64,000 nt of DNA from Clostridiaceae bacterium (GTDB lineage: Bacteria > Bacillota > Clostridia > Oscillospirales > Acutalibacteraceae): contig CAJGBV010000003.1 in the NCBI GenBank assembly GCA_904501755.1, positions 44,254-108,253 of the forward strand. The letters are read 5' to 3'. Of the stretch, positions 25,850 to 33,976 are shown piece by piece. The first letter of the stretch is position 1. Each line of letters begins with the position of its first letter. The notes beneath the pieces were generated by a model. The model worked only from the letters and a program-made list of their open reading frames with translations, was not told the DNA's origin and did no database searches. The position numbers were made by a program, and so were the translations under genes.

Positions 25850-25947
25850 GGTATGTAATCCATTTGCGTTGCAAACGGTATGTCATCTAAGCTTTGTATG
25901 TTTCTTCTTTCGGATTGATTACATACCGACTTTGTTGGATTACATCC
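25850..25947. repeat. Nested inverted-repeat element (four copies of GGTATGTAATC-like motif)
   Basis: Two forward copies, GGTATGTAATCC (25850-25861) and GGTATGTCATC (25877-25887), and two inverted copies, GATTACATACC (25917-25927) and GGATTACATCC (25937-25947). Outer and inner copies can pair as a nested 98-nt fold. It fills the gap between the tRNA terminator and the next promoter; a small mobile repeat or a regulatory structure are both possible. Confidence 0.6.
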
Positions 25948-25959
25948 AAGGCTCACGCC

Positions 25960-25988
25960 TTGATTTATTTCTGCTTTTATGCTATACT
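25960..25988 (+). promoter_or_regulatory. Promoter of the Sel1/metzincin-like gene
   Basis: TTGATT, 17-bp spacer, TATACT with TGC extended -10. The start point would fall near 25995, only about 13 nt before the ATG at 26008, so the leader is very short. Confidence 0.6.
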
Positions 25989-26007
25989 ACAAAAGGGATG
26001 TGATATT

Positions 26008-27132
26008 ATGAATGACGAATACCTGTCTATTATAGATAATCCTGAAGCCTGCAGGGAAGAGGGAAAGCGTATTTTCTTTAATGAACAGTTATCAGCAGAA
26101 GAGCGTGACAAAGGATTTATGCTTCTTGAGAGAGCTGTTCAGCTCTATGACCCCGAAGCCTGTTACATTTTTGGCAAAATGTTGATTTTAGGTAAGCTTA
26201 AAACCACTAAGATAGACTCAATCGAATATGGACTTAATCTGTTATGTGTAGCTGCAAATAATTACTTTATTCCTGCACGAGTTTTACTTAATAATTACTG
26301 TGATATTCGTTATACAACCACATTCGCTAAAACGTTTAAAATCCCTCAAAATAAGCCTTTAACAGACTTTAATGGTAAGAGGATAAAGATTAACAGAACA
26401 GGTATTTTGACACCTGTTGATGCAAAATTAGAGTATATTGACGGCAAAAACATTCTTACGCTGAGCGCTAATGTTACAATAGCTTGCTACGAATACGATA
26501 TACCGGACTATGACCTATTCAAAAAGGCGGTTTTTGACGGGTTTAAAGCTTGGGAGGGCGAATACACTGTTTTCGGCGGTCAAAAGCTTGCTATCAATGT
26601 TGAACTAAGTGATGAAGAACGTTTTTATGACAGCGTTTTTGTTATTCCTATGACCACATATCTTAACAACGGGATTTCAAAATTTTGGAATAAATACGGA
26701 ACAGATAAGATAAACTCAAATTATAAAAATATGATACTTTCAAAACGTTCATTTGCTACAGTCGGTTTTAAAAAATGGACTGTTAAATCGAGAAAGTTTA
26801 TTTTACTGCAAAGTGATGATAATAACTTTTTAAATTATGACGAAATTAAGAATGTTGCAAAGCATGAATTTGGACATGCGTTAGGTCTTGGTGATTTATA
26901 TAAAAGTGAAAATGACGGCTACAACGGCGTAAAGAAGGGTAGCTTCAAAGAAACCGATAGTTACTATATTTATGATGATACATATAATCTTGTAATGTGT
27001 GAGCATAATGGTCAGATAAGCAACAATGACATAGAAATGATCGTTTTAGCTTTTTCTAAGAACAGAATGCAGAACTATCAGCCCACTAAATTAGCTCCAA
27101 AAATTTCTGAGGCATTAGGAAAAGGAAACTAA
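26008..27132 (+). CDS. Cytosolic Sel1-like / metzincin-type zinc protease homologue, function unknown
   Basis: 374 residues, no signal peptide or membrane segment. ATG at 26008 with GGGATG upstream. The first about 95 residues look like Sel1/TPR alpha-repeats (ERAVQLYDPEACYIFGKMLILG). The C-terminal half has a zincin motif HEFGHALGLGD at 286-296: zinc ligands H286 and H290, catalytic E287, and a third ligand D296 after the metzincin-type Gly (HExxHxxGxxD). A segment LVMCEHN some 50 residues later may hold the Met-turn methionine. Metzincins of this type are usually secreted, so a cytosolic one is odd. Substrate unknown. Confidence 0.6.
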   Translation: MNDEYLSIIDNPEACREEGKRIFFNEQLSAEERDKGFMLLERAVQLYDPEACYIFGKMLILGKLKTTKIDSIEYGLNLLCVAANNYFIPARVLLNNYCDIRYTTTFAKTFKIPQNKPLTDFNGKRIKINRTGILTPVDAKLEYIDGKNILTLSANVTIACYEYDIPDYDLFKKAVFDGFKAWEGEYTVFGGQKLAINVELSDEERFYDSVFVIPMTTYLNNGISKFWNKYGTDKINSNYKNMILSKRSFATVGFKKWTVKSRKFILLQSDDNNFLNYDEIKNVAKHEFGHALGLGDLYKSENDGYNGVKKGSFKETDSYYIYDDTYNLVMCEHNGQISNNDIEMIVLAFSKNRMQNYQPTKLAPKISEALGKGN

Positions 27133-27172
27133 GTTAATTACAGCTTTATAAACAACTGTTAGGAGAGATAAT

Positions 27173-27715
27173 ATGAAAATACTTATAGCATCTGATATTC
27201 ACGGCTCAGCAAAATACTGCGAAGAATTGTTAAATGCCGCTAAAAAAGAAAATGTTGACAAAATTTTACTTTTGGGGGATATTTTATATCATGGTCCTCG
27301 TAATGACCTTCCTGACGGTTATGCCCCTAAAAGCGTAATTTCAATGCTTAACGGCATAAAAAGTAAAATAATTGCCGTAAGAGGTAATTGTGATACCGAA
27401 GTTGACCAGATGGTTCTCGATTTTCCAATATTAGCTGATTATGCTATTTTAACATGCGGAAGCAGAGTAATTTATGCCACACATGGTCATAATTATAATC
27501 CTGATAATTTGCCACCGCTTAATGATGGCGATATACTGCTTAATGGGCACACTCATATTACGGCCTATGAAAAGAGGGAAGGGTATTACTATTTTAATCC
27601 CGGTTCTGTTTCAATTCCTAAAAATGATACACAGCGAGGATATATTCTCTTTGAACGCAATGAATTTATCTGGAAAAATTTAATGGGAGATATTATTTAC
27701 AAGGTTTCCTTATAA
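27173..27715 (+). CDS. YfcE/MJ0936-type metallophosphoesterase
   Basis: 180 residues, the size of E. coli YfcE (184). Calcineurin-like phosphodiesterase with all metal motifs: SDIHG (D8, H10), LLGDILYHGPRN, RGNCD, and the final GHTH (near residue 125). YfcE-type enzymes hydrolyse phosphodiesters in vitro; the natural substrate is unknown. AGGAGAG lies upstream of the ATG. Followed by a promoter for the next small gene. Confidence 0.85.
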   Translation: MKILIASDIHGSAKYCEELLNAAKKENVDKILLLGDILYHGPRNDLPDGYAPKSVISMLNGIKSKIIAVRGNCDTEVDQMVLDFPILADYAILTCGSRVIYATHGHNYNPDNLPPLNDGDILLNGHTHITAYEKREGYYYFNPGSVSIPKNDTQRGYILFERNEFIWKNLMGDIIYKVSL

Positions 27716-27719
27716 TCTA

Positions 27720-27748
27720 TTGACATTTATTATACTATTTGTTACAAT
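27720..27748 (+). promoter_or_regulatory. Promoter of the 102-residue hypothetical gene
   Basis: TTGACA (27720-27725), 17-bp spacer, TACAAT (27743-27748): near-consensus. Confidence 0.8.
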
Positions 27749-27778
27749 TTTAAAAAAGAATATGAAAGGTGATTATTG

Positions 27779-28087
27779 ATGTTTAAAATTACTACTGAAG
27801 AAGAAGCTATGTTCCTTGAATTCTGCGAAAACAACCATGTATATCAGGGAGCGCAATACGCTTTTACTTTTGACGAGCGTTTTCTTGTTTATTATTATAA
27901 GCAGTGTCAAAAATATGTTTATATTGCACTTGATACTAAAACCGGTTTAGGTTCACAGTTTATCTCGACTGATATAAAATATAAAAAGAGTGAGTTTGAA
28001 ACATTAATACCAAACATTCTTGGCTCTCTAAAATATTTAGGTGAAATAAAATATCTCGTTAATCCTGTAGAACTTCAAAAGCAGTAA
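27779..28087 (+). CDS. Hypothetical protein, 102 residues
   Basis: Starts at ATG 27779 with AAAGGTG 8 nt upstream. A small acidic/aromatic cytosolic protein without signal or membrane segment; I do not recognise a family. It has its own near-consensus promoter and a strong terminator, so it is a real monocistronic gene. Confidence 0.7.
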   Translation: MFKITTEEEAMFLEFCENNHVYQGAQYAFTFDERFLVYYYKQCQKYVYIALDTKTGLGSQFISTDIKYKKSEFETLIPNILGSLKYLGEIKYLVNPVELQKQ

Positions 28088-28092
28088 TATCA

Positions 28093-28120
28093 AAATCGGC
28101 ACATTGAGTGCCGATTTTTT
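28093..28120 (+). terminator. Terminator after the 102-residue gene
   Basis: AAATCGGCAC (28093-28102), loop ATTGA, GTGCCGATTT (28108-28117), T run. Confidence 0.9.
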
Positions 28121-28151
28121 AATAGGAAAGTGCCCTATTTTTAGCATCTCG

Positions 28152-28181
28152 AATTATACAAAATGAATGTTTTGTATAATT
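28152..28181. repeat. Perfect 12-6-12 inverted repeat, recombinase-core-like
   Basis: Arm AATTATACAAAA (28152-28163), 6-bp spacer TGAATG, arm TTTTGTATAATT (28170-28181). The right-arm 12-mer recurs at 28625-28636 (over the xerC -10 box) and 28669-28680 (inside the xerC 5' end). A 6-bp centre flanked by 11-12 bp arms is the geometry of tyrosine-recombinase core sites, and a tyrosine recombinase gene follows. Function not proven. Confidence 0.6.
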
Positions 28182-28367
28182 AAGGGAAGTGAAGCAGCAC
28201 TTTATTGGGGTCTGATAAGATATTAAAGCTATCATCCTATTTATGACATCTTTAATTCATATAATAAAATTTAATATGTAACAAATGTTTATTGTATTTT
28301 CTTTGATAAAAAATTTTATAAAAAAATCTATGTATGTTATAAAATTAATTTCCATTCTTATTTAATA

Positions 28368-28571
28368 ACTTTAATCAGTTTAGTTCTAACGATACTTTCT
28401 GTTACACAACAAATCTGATTAAAGTACAAATTACCGATTTTTTCAATTTAATCAAATTTAACAGATGAATATTATAAATTTACTCGTCTATTCTGTATAT
28501 AATCAAATATACAACTTAAATAGATTTTCTCCGAATGATACATTGTATGTGGAAATAAAACTGATTAAAGT
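28368..28571. repeat. Three copies of CTGATTAAAGT in the gap before xerC
   Basis: Inverted copy at 28368-28378, direct copies at 28415-28425 and 28561-28571. The 28121-28655 gap is otherwise very AT-rich, without an open frame that looks coding and without a recognised RNA family. Confidence 0.55.
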
Positions 28572-28606
28572 TGTAATTTAGCGAATTCCCCCTGATTGAT
28601 AAATTG

Positions 28607-28635
28607 TTGACTTATTATAAAAAGTTTTGTATAAT
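28607..28635 (+). promoter_or_regulatory. xerC promoter
   Basis: TTGACT (28607-28612), 17-bp spacer, TATAAT (28630-28635). The -10 box lies inside a copy of the TTTTGTATAATT repeat. Confidence 0.8.
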
Positions 28636-28655
28636 TGGTGTGGGAGGCGTTTACG

Positions 28656-29648
28656 GTGAAATATGAAGTTTTGTATAATTCGCCAGAGGTTTTAAGGAAT
28701 TTCCTTACCTACAGCGAGTCTATTAAGGTTAAGTCTTCTCTATCGGTTGAAGAATATTATCACGACCTGTCAACTTTGTTCAGATTTTTAAAAATTCAAA
28801 GGGCACTTGTAGATAAAAAAGTTGAGTTTAATGATATACCTATCAATGATATAGATACAGATATTTTAAAAACAGTAACCTTACAAGACCTGCACGCATT
28901 TCTTGTATATTGCAAAAATGAGCGTAACAACGGAACTGCGACAAGAGCGCGTAAAGCCTCCACTATACGTATATTCTTTAAATATTTACATTCACATTTA
29001 GGTGTACTTCCCTCGAATCCTGCAGCTTTACTTGAAACTCCGTCTATAAAGAAGTCCCTCCCCCGCCATTTGACTTTTGATGAGTCTGTAAAGTTATTGA
29101 GCAGTGTAGACGGACCGAATAAAGAACGTGATTATTGTATTCTTACATTTTTCCTTAATTGCGGTATGCGTTTGTCCGAACTTTGCGGTATTAACCTTAC
29201 CGATATTAACCCCGACGGAGCTTTACGACTGTTAGGTAAAGGTAATAAAGAACGTATAGTTTATCTTAACAAGGCTTGTGTCGATGCGTTAAACAGTTAT
29301 TTGAAGGTCAGACCTATAAAGGATATTCCGCCAAGTCACGCTAATGCACTATTTATAAGCAGAAACAAACGTCGGTTAAGTAATAAAACCGTACAGCATC
29401 TTGTTAATACATATTTAGAAAAAGCTGGCCTTTCCGGACGTGGTTTTTCCACACATAAGCTTCGCCACACAGCCGCAACTCTTATGTATCAGGAAGGTGG
29501 AGTTGACATTCGCGTGCTCAAGGATATTTTGGGACACGCTAATTTAGGCACTACCCAAATATATACTCATGTTGCAGATAAACAAATTGAAAATGCTATT
29601 AATTCAAACCCTCTTGCAGATATAAGTACCAAAAAGACCGTCGAATAG
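28656..29648 (+). CDS. xerC: Tyrosine recombinase, XerC type
   Basis: 330 residues from GTG 28656, which has GGGAGG 8 nt upstream; the frame from 28635 would place the ribosome site inside the gene. N-terminal SAM-like core-binding domain, then catalytic domain: Arg I in GMRLSELCGI, Lys in LGKGNKERIVYL, HxxR in THKLRHTAA, His in LGHANLGTT and nucleophile Tyr in IYTHV. About 30 residues longer than typical XerC. It may be the dimer-resolution XerC partner of XerD at 32431, or a recombinase acting on the nearby 12-6-12 palindrome. Its stop lies in the loop of the terminator. Confidence 0.85.
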   Translation: MKYEVLYNSPEVLRNFLTYSESIKVKSSLSVEEYYHDLSTLFRFLKIQRALVDKKVEFNDIPINDIDTDILKTVTLQDLHAFLVYCKNERNNGTATRARKASTIRIFFKYLHSHLGVLPSNPAALLETPSIKKSLPRHLTFDESVKLLSSVDGPNKERDYCILTFFLNCGMRLSELCGINLTDINPDGALRLLGKGNKERIVYLNKACVDALNSYLKVRPIKDIPPSHANALFISRNKRRLSNKTVQHLVNTYLEKAGLSGRGFSTHKLRHTAATLMYQEGGVDIRVLKDILGHANLGTTQIYTHVADKQIENAINSNPLADISTKKTVE

Positions 29649-29660
29649 ACGGTCTTTTTT
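29631..29660. terminator. Bidirectional terminator between xerC and spoIVA
   Basis: AAAAAGACCGTC (29631-29642) and GACGGTCTTTTTT (29648-29660) around GAATA; the xerC stop codon is in the loop and first stem base. Confidence 0.9.
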
Positions 29661-29661
29661 A

Positions 29662-31134
29662 TTATAAAATTATGCAAATCAGTCCACTGCAACCCTCATT
29701 AATAACCCGTTCGAGAGTTTCTTGTAATCTCATTCTGGCGTCACCCGGCATTCTTGAAAGCTTAGTATGTAAGCCTTCATTCACAAGCTCGTGCAGTGAT
29801 TTTCCGAATATATTAGAATCCCATATCTTAATTGGGTCTTCATCAAATTCGCTTAGCAAACACATAACAAGGTCTTCGCTTTGCTTTTCAGTACCTACAA
29901 TGGGACTGATTTCGGTGGTGATATCAGCCTTCATCATATGAATTGATGGCGCTGAAGCACGCAGTTTTACCCCATATCGACCGCCCTGCTTCATAATTTC
30001 AGGCTCCTGAAGTTTCAGTTCTTCAATACTCGGCATTACTATTCCATAGCCTGTTGCTTCAACTTCATCGAGTGCATTTTTGATTCTCGAATAATCATTT
30101 TGGATTTTCGAGAGCGATACAATATTAGACATTAGTGAGCTATCATTATCAATATCAATGCCTGTAAGTTCTTTTAAAATTTTATAGAATAGCTCTCGAA
30201 TTATATCAATTTTTATGGTTGCAGAACCACTTCCGTAATTAATTTTATCCACAATACTGTTACTGATATTACTGTTTTCTTTTAAGGATTCAAGAGAAAA
30301 AATATCTTTAACAGTCGATATTTTTTCACTGTTGTTTTTAATAGCAGTTAGTATTTCATTTCTCAGCCAATGCTCACTCGGTAGTTTATTAATCCATGCA
30401 GGATAATCAAAAAATATCTCTTTAACCGGAAATTCATAAAGAATTTGAGAAAGTATCTCGCTGATTTTTTCTACATCAATATCAAGGCAATTTACAGAAA
30501 TCACAGGAACGTTATATTTTTCTTTCAGTCTGTCGCTCAGTGTCTTACTTTCTTTAGAATCGGGATACATACAATTAAGAAGAACAGCAAAAGGTTTTTT
30601 TATTTCTTTAAGCTCCTTTATAACCCTCTCTTCCGCTTCCTCATATTCCTCTCTGGGTATATCACTGATACTGCCGTCGGTCGTAACTACAAGACCAATG
30701 GTGGAATGTTCGGTAATTACTTTATGCGTTCCGATTTCAGCAGCCATATTGAATGGTACGGGTTCATCAAACCACGGAGTTCTCACCATCCTTGGTTGCT
30801 CGTTTTCTATATATCCAAGTGAGCTTGGAACTATATAGCCTACACAATCAATCAGACGTACACACAGGGATGCGTTATCAAGCGAAATATTAACCGCATT
30901 TTCGGGTATAAACTTTGGCTCAGTGGTCATTATAGTTCTGCCTGATGCTGATTGCGGAAGTTCATCCTTAGCACGTTCACGGCTGAATTCCTCACTAATA
31001 TTTGGTATAACGAGATTATTCATAAATTGTTTTATGAAAGTGGATTTTCCCGAACGTACGGGTCCAACGATACCTATATAAATATCCCCGCCCGTCCTTG
31101 CTGCTATATCTTCGTAAATACTTGAATTCATCAT
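29662..31134 (-). CDS. spoIVA: Stage IV sporulation protein A, spore coat morphogenetic ATPase
   Basis: 490 residues (B. subtilis 492). Starts at ATG 31134, 7 nt after GGAGG; a longer frame to 31185 would run through the promoter. SpoIVA binds and hydrolyses ATP and polymerises on the forespore surface as the coat basement layer. Walker A is GPVRSGKST, followed by DELPQSASGRTIMTTEPKF, and the conserved C-terminus INEG...ICIIL is present. A sigma-E-like promoter lies at 31169-31197. A firm marker of an endospore former. Confidence 0.97.
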   Translation of the reverse strand: MMNSSIYEDIAARTGGDIYIGIVGPVRSGKSTFIKQFMNNLVIPNISEEFSRERAKDELPQSASGRTIMTTEPKFIPENAVNISLDNASLCVRLIDCVGYIVPSSLGYIENEQPRMVRTPWFDEPVPFNMAAEIGTHKVITEHSTIGLVVTTDGSISDIPREEYEEAEERVIKELKEIKKPFAVLLNCMYPDSKESKTLSDRLKEKYNVPVISVNCLDIDVEKISEILSQILYEFPVKEIFFDYPAWINKLPSEHWLRNEILTAIKNNSEKISTVKDIFSLESLKENSNISNSIVDKINYGSGSATIKIDIIRELFYKILKELTGIDIDNDSSLMSNIVSLSKIQNDYSRIKNALDEVEATGYGIVMPSIEELKLQEPEIMKQGGRYGVKLRASAPSIHMMKADITTEISPIVGTEKQSEDLVMCLLSEFDEDPIKIWDSNIFGKSLHELVNEGLHTKLSRMPGDARMRLQETLERVINEGCSGLICIIL

Positions 31135-31168
31135 ATTCTTTCCTCCGCAAGCGTTATCTCTTTGTAAA

Positions 31169-31197
31169 AGAATATGATGGTACATGTATAAATATTA
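31169..31197 (-). promoter_or_regulatory. Sigma-E-like promoter of spoIVA
   Basis: Minus strand TAATATT (31197-31191), 14-bp spacer, CATATTCT (31176-31169). The sigma-E consensus is KMATATT-N14-CATACAHT: 7/7 and 6/8 matches with exact spacing. spoIVA is a sigma-E gene in B. subtilis. Confidence 0.75.
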
Positions 31198-31201
31198 CAA
31201 A

Positions 31202-31224
31202 AAACCGCAGAATTACTGCGGTTT
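31202..31224 (-). terminator. Terminator after the FAD oxidoreductase gene
   Basis: AAACCGCAG, loop AATTA, CTGCGGTTT; on the minus strand it is followed by a T run that merges into the spoIVA -35 element. Confidence 0.85.
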
Positions 31225-31228
31225 AATT

Positions 31229-32419
31229 TTATGAATGAAGTTCTTCCGGAGTTATATCTCTAAGGGACTTATTTTTTAGTATAGCGTTAGCTGCTGCATT
31301 ACCGGCACAGTCACCCATTGCACTACAGTCACCTGTTACACGATAGGCTGCCATTGCTTTATGGTCGCCCGAAATACATCTACCGACAACAAGGAAATTA
31401 TCAAGACCTTTTGGTATAAATGAACGAAAAGGTATATCAAATCTTTTAATAGGAGTGCAGTGCTGACCGCCTCCGTTAGAGCTGTGAACATCCATATTAA
31501 AATGACAGTTTCCTGTTTTATCCTCAAATTTTGAGCCATTTAAGGCATCGTCAACAGTTATTTCATATTCGCCTACTATTCTTCTGGATTCTCGTACTCC
31601 AAGAAGAGCTGCAGAAGTAATAAGTTCCAAATTGCTAAAATCGGGATGATGATTTTTAAGAGCAGAATATGCCTCAATTATCTGTTTTCTGCCTTCAATA
31701 ACGGCATTAGTACGGGAAACGGCATCAAGAGGGTTAAAGCCATACATATGAGTAAGCTGAACAACAGCAAAGTTTGTGTTGGGAATTCTAATAATGTATG
31801 GTACCTTGAAAGGAATTTTTTCAACAGGAATACCTGCATTTTCGTAAGCCGTAACGAATTCGTTGTAGCAATGTTTCATTGTATCATATCCAGCGGGGAT
31901 ATTTCCAACAAGAAACATAAGCGTCATAGCCTGACACTGAGTATAGTCTGTTTCACCTATTCTCCACTGCGCGCCTGCCTTATCAGCTACAACGGCATCA
32001 CCTGTGGCGTCTATGCAAATTTTGCAGTTATATTGTGTAGCACCGTCAATATTATTGACAGTAACCTTCCAGCCGTTTTCGTCTTTTATAATATCAAGAA
32101 AAGAAGTATCATAAAGTAAATCAACATTACTTTCAATACATTTCTTTTCAAGAAAATATTTCATAAATTCAAAGTTAAAGGATTCACCGATAAATCCTCC
32201 CCAATTGCCTGATGCCTTAAGGTCATCAACCAATTCATTAATAATTGGTGTATCCTGTTCAACATCAAATAAAGGACAGACAAAACCATTGGTCCACATA
32301 CCGCCAAGGCTGTTCTGCTTTTCGATAAGCAAAACCTTCATACCTTTTCTCCCTGCAGATATCGCGGCACTGACACCTGAGGGACCGCCTCCGCAAACGA
32401 TAATGTCGTAGTTCTTCAT
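31229..32419 (-). CDS. FAD-dependent oxidoreductase
   Basis: 396 residues. N-terminal FAD-binding Rossmann motif CGGGPSGVSAAISAGRKG followed by the acidic end of beta-2 (LLIEKQ) and the LGGMWTNG segment; C-terminal FAD motif FLVVGRCISGDHKAMAAYRVTGDC. This pattern fits the FAD_oxidored family (PF12831 type). Substrate unknown. It starts 11 nt after the xerD stop on the same strand and ends at a terminator, so it belongs to the spoIIM-xerD transcript. Confidence 0.75.
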   Translation of the reverse strand: MKNYDIIVCGGGPSGVSAAISAGRKGMKVLLIEKQNSLGGMWTNGFVCPLFDVEQDTPIINELVDDLKASGNWGGFIGESFNFEFMKYFLEKKCIESNVDLLYDTSFLDIIKDENGWKVTVNNIDGATQYNCKICIDATGDAVVADKAGAQWRIGETDYTQCQAMTLMFLVGNIPAGYDTMKHCYNEFVTAYENAGIPVEKIPFKVPYIIRIPNTNFAVVQLTHMYGFNPLDAVSRTNAVIEGRKQIIEAYSALKNHHPDFSNLELITSAALLGVRESRRIVGEYEITVDDALNGSKFEDKTGNCHFNMDVHSSNGGGQHCTPIKRFDIPFRSFIPKGLDNFLVVGRCISGDHKAMAAYRVTGDCSAMGDCAGNAAANAILKNKSLRDITPEELHS

Positions 32420-32430
32420 AAAGTTTTCTC

Positions 32431-33318
32431 CTAACGCGCTAAGGGATGGTACTTTTTATAAGCAATTGCATATTTGTTCTTAACAATCTGAGCATAGATG
32501 TTAGTTGTAGAAATATCGCAATGACCTAACATTTTTTGGATGTCATTAAGCTGTGCACCATTCTCAAGAAGATGCGCAGCAAAGGAATGACGGAACGTAA
32601 GAGGTGTGATTTCCTTCGAAATATTTGCCTGTGAGGCATATCCCTTTACAATCTTCCAAAGTCCTTGACGCGACATAGGTTGTCCGGACATATTTGTGAA
32701 AAGACTTTCTTCTTTAATGTCATATACAACAGACGGTCTGACATTGTTTATGTAGTGTGACAAAACCTTAACTGCTTCAGGATATATAGGAATAATCCTT
32801 TCGTGTCTATTGTCGTGCAAATGTAAAATTCCTATTGTAAGATTTAAATCTGATACTTTTAAATCCACAAGCTCGGTTACTTTAATTCCGGTAGCATATA
32901 GAAGTTCGAGGATTGCTTTATCACGACAGGATTTAAAGTCGTTGCCGCTTGGTTGAGAAAGCAAATGGATTATTTCTTTATCTGTGAGTATTTCGGGCAT
33001 TTTTTTCTGCTGTGAGCCGCTCTTTATACCACACATTGGATTGGTACGGATAATACCTGAGCGCATAAGAAATCCAAAATAACAACGCAGTGTTGCAAGA
33101 ACTCTCATAACAGTTGCCTGAGATTTACCGTTGCTTGTTAAAAATTCTATATATCTGACAATTAAGTCCTTGTTTACCCTTGAAATATCTTTGATGGTGC
33201 AATCTTTACAAAATTCAATAAATTGAACTAAATCACGCATATAAGACTGAAAAGTATTTAGAGAACACTTTTTTGTCTGTTGTAAAAATATTTTAAAATC
33301 AACAGAATAATCTTTCAC
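32431..33318 (-). CDS. xerD: Tyrosine recombinase XerD
   Basis: 295 residues, GTG start at 33318 with GGGGTGAG upstream, 6 nt after spoIIM. Catalytic Arg region is LYATGIKVTELVDL, where the usual ATGLRVSE Arg is replaced by Lys (GIKVTE); the other residues are present: HxxR in TFRHSFAAHL, His in LGHCDISTT and Tyr in IYAQI. The Arg-to-Lys exchange at the first catalytic Arg is unusual and should be confirmed. Gene order spoIIM-xerD (ripX) matches the neighbourhood in Bacillus. Confidence 0.8.
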   Translation of the reverse strand: MKDYSVDFKIFLQQTKKCSLNTFQSYMRDLVQFIEFCKDCTIKDISRVNKDLIVRYIEFLTSNGKSQATVMRVLATLRCYFGFLMRSGIIRTNPMCGIKSGSQQKKMPEILTDKEIIHLLSQPSGNDFKSCRDKAILELLYATGIKVTELVDLKVSDLNLTIGILHLHDNRHERIIPIYPEAVKVLSHYINNVRPSVVYDIKEESLFTNMSGQPMSRQGLWKIVKGYASQANISKEITPLTFRHSFAAHLLENGAQLNDIQKMLGHCDISTTNIYAQIVKNKYAIAYKKYHPLAR

Positions 33319-33324
33319 TTTAAC

Positions 33325-33954
33325 TCACCCCAATGCAAAAAATTTTTGAAACAAATTAAATAGTACAACCTCAAAAAAAGAACCTAAAGCTGTAATTAAA
33401 AGAGCAACAGCATATTTCTTGAAAAATCTTGACGTATCAAAATTATATATATTCCGACTGCTAGATGATACAACAGTCTTTCCTATTATGTAGGAAAGAT
33501 TAATACTGTCTGCAGAAACATTAATAAGAGCAAGCAGGCATACAAGGGTTCCCGGAAGAACTGATAATAGATTTACCGCTATACCCGAAAGGCCATACTC
33601 TAAATACAATGCAGAAAGTAATAATCCACAAAACATCCCTCTTACAAAAATAAAAAAGGGGACAAAAGCTAAACCAAGTAACGATGTGCCGAAAATAAAA
33701 ACACAAAAAATAAATATAAATGATAAAATAAACGAATAGAGAAATTGACCTAAAAATCCAATAGATATTCTGTATTTTAGAAACAATTCCAAAAATCCAA
33801 AAGATAAATTCTCAAGACTTTTATTATTAAAAAACAATGTGCTGATTAATACGCCAATAGTAAAAATGAGCGTAAAAATTACGATGACAAGATTCTCACG
33901 TACCAGCGTAATGAATTTTGAATTACCTAAATATACTACTCCAGATTTTTTCAT
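33325..33954 (-). CDS. spoIIM: Stage II sporulation protein M-like membrane protein
   Basis: 209 residues, about five membrane segments, matching the size (214) and layout of SpoIIM, which forms the DMP complex with SpoIID and SpoIIP that thins septal peptidoglycan during engulfment. Features include the GxSxxGLxxxPFFIFVRGMFCGLL segment and the conserved VLPGTLVCL segment. ATG 33954 with GGAGG. A sigma-E-like promoter precedes it, and xerD follows after 6 nt. Confidence 0.8.
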   Translation of the reverse strand: MKKSGVVYLGNSKFITLVRENLVIVIFTLIFTIGVLISTLFFNNKSLENLSFGFLELFLKYRISIGFLGQFLYSFILSFIFIFCVFIFGTSLLGLAFVPFFIFVRGMFCGLLLSALYLEYGLSGIAVNLLSVLPGTLVCLLALINVSADSINLSYIIGKTVVSSSSRNIYNFDTSRFFKKYAVALLITALGSFFEVVLFNLFQKFFALG

Positions 33955-33976
33955 ACATCATACCTCCGTTTTATAA

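Noticed and set aside
25894..26007. N-terminal extension of the Sel1/metzincin gene from 25894
   Set aside because: It would run through the inverted-repeat element and the promoter; a ribosome site supports ATG 26008.
31135..31185. N-terminal extension of spoIVA
   Set aside because: It covers the sigma-E-like -10 and the GGAGG; SpoIVA homologues start at the position chosen.
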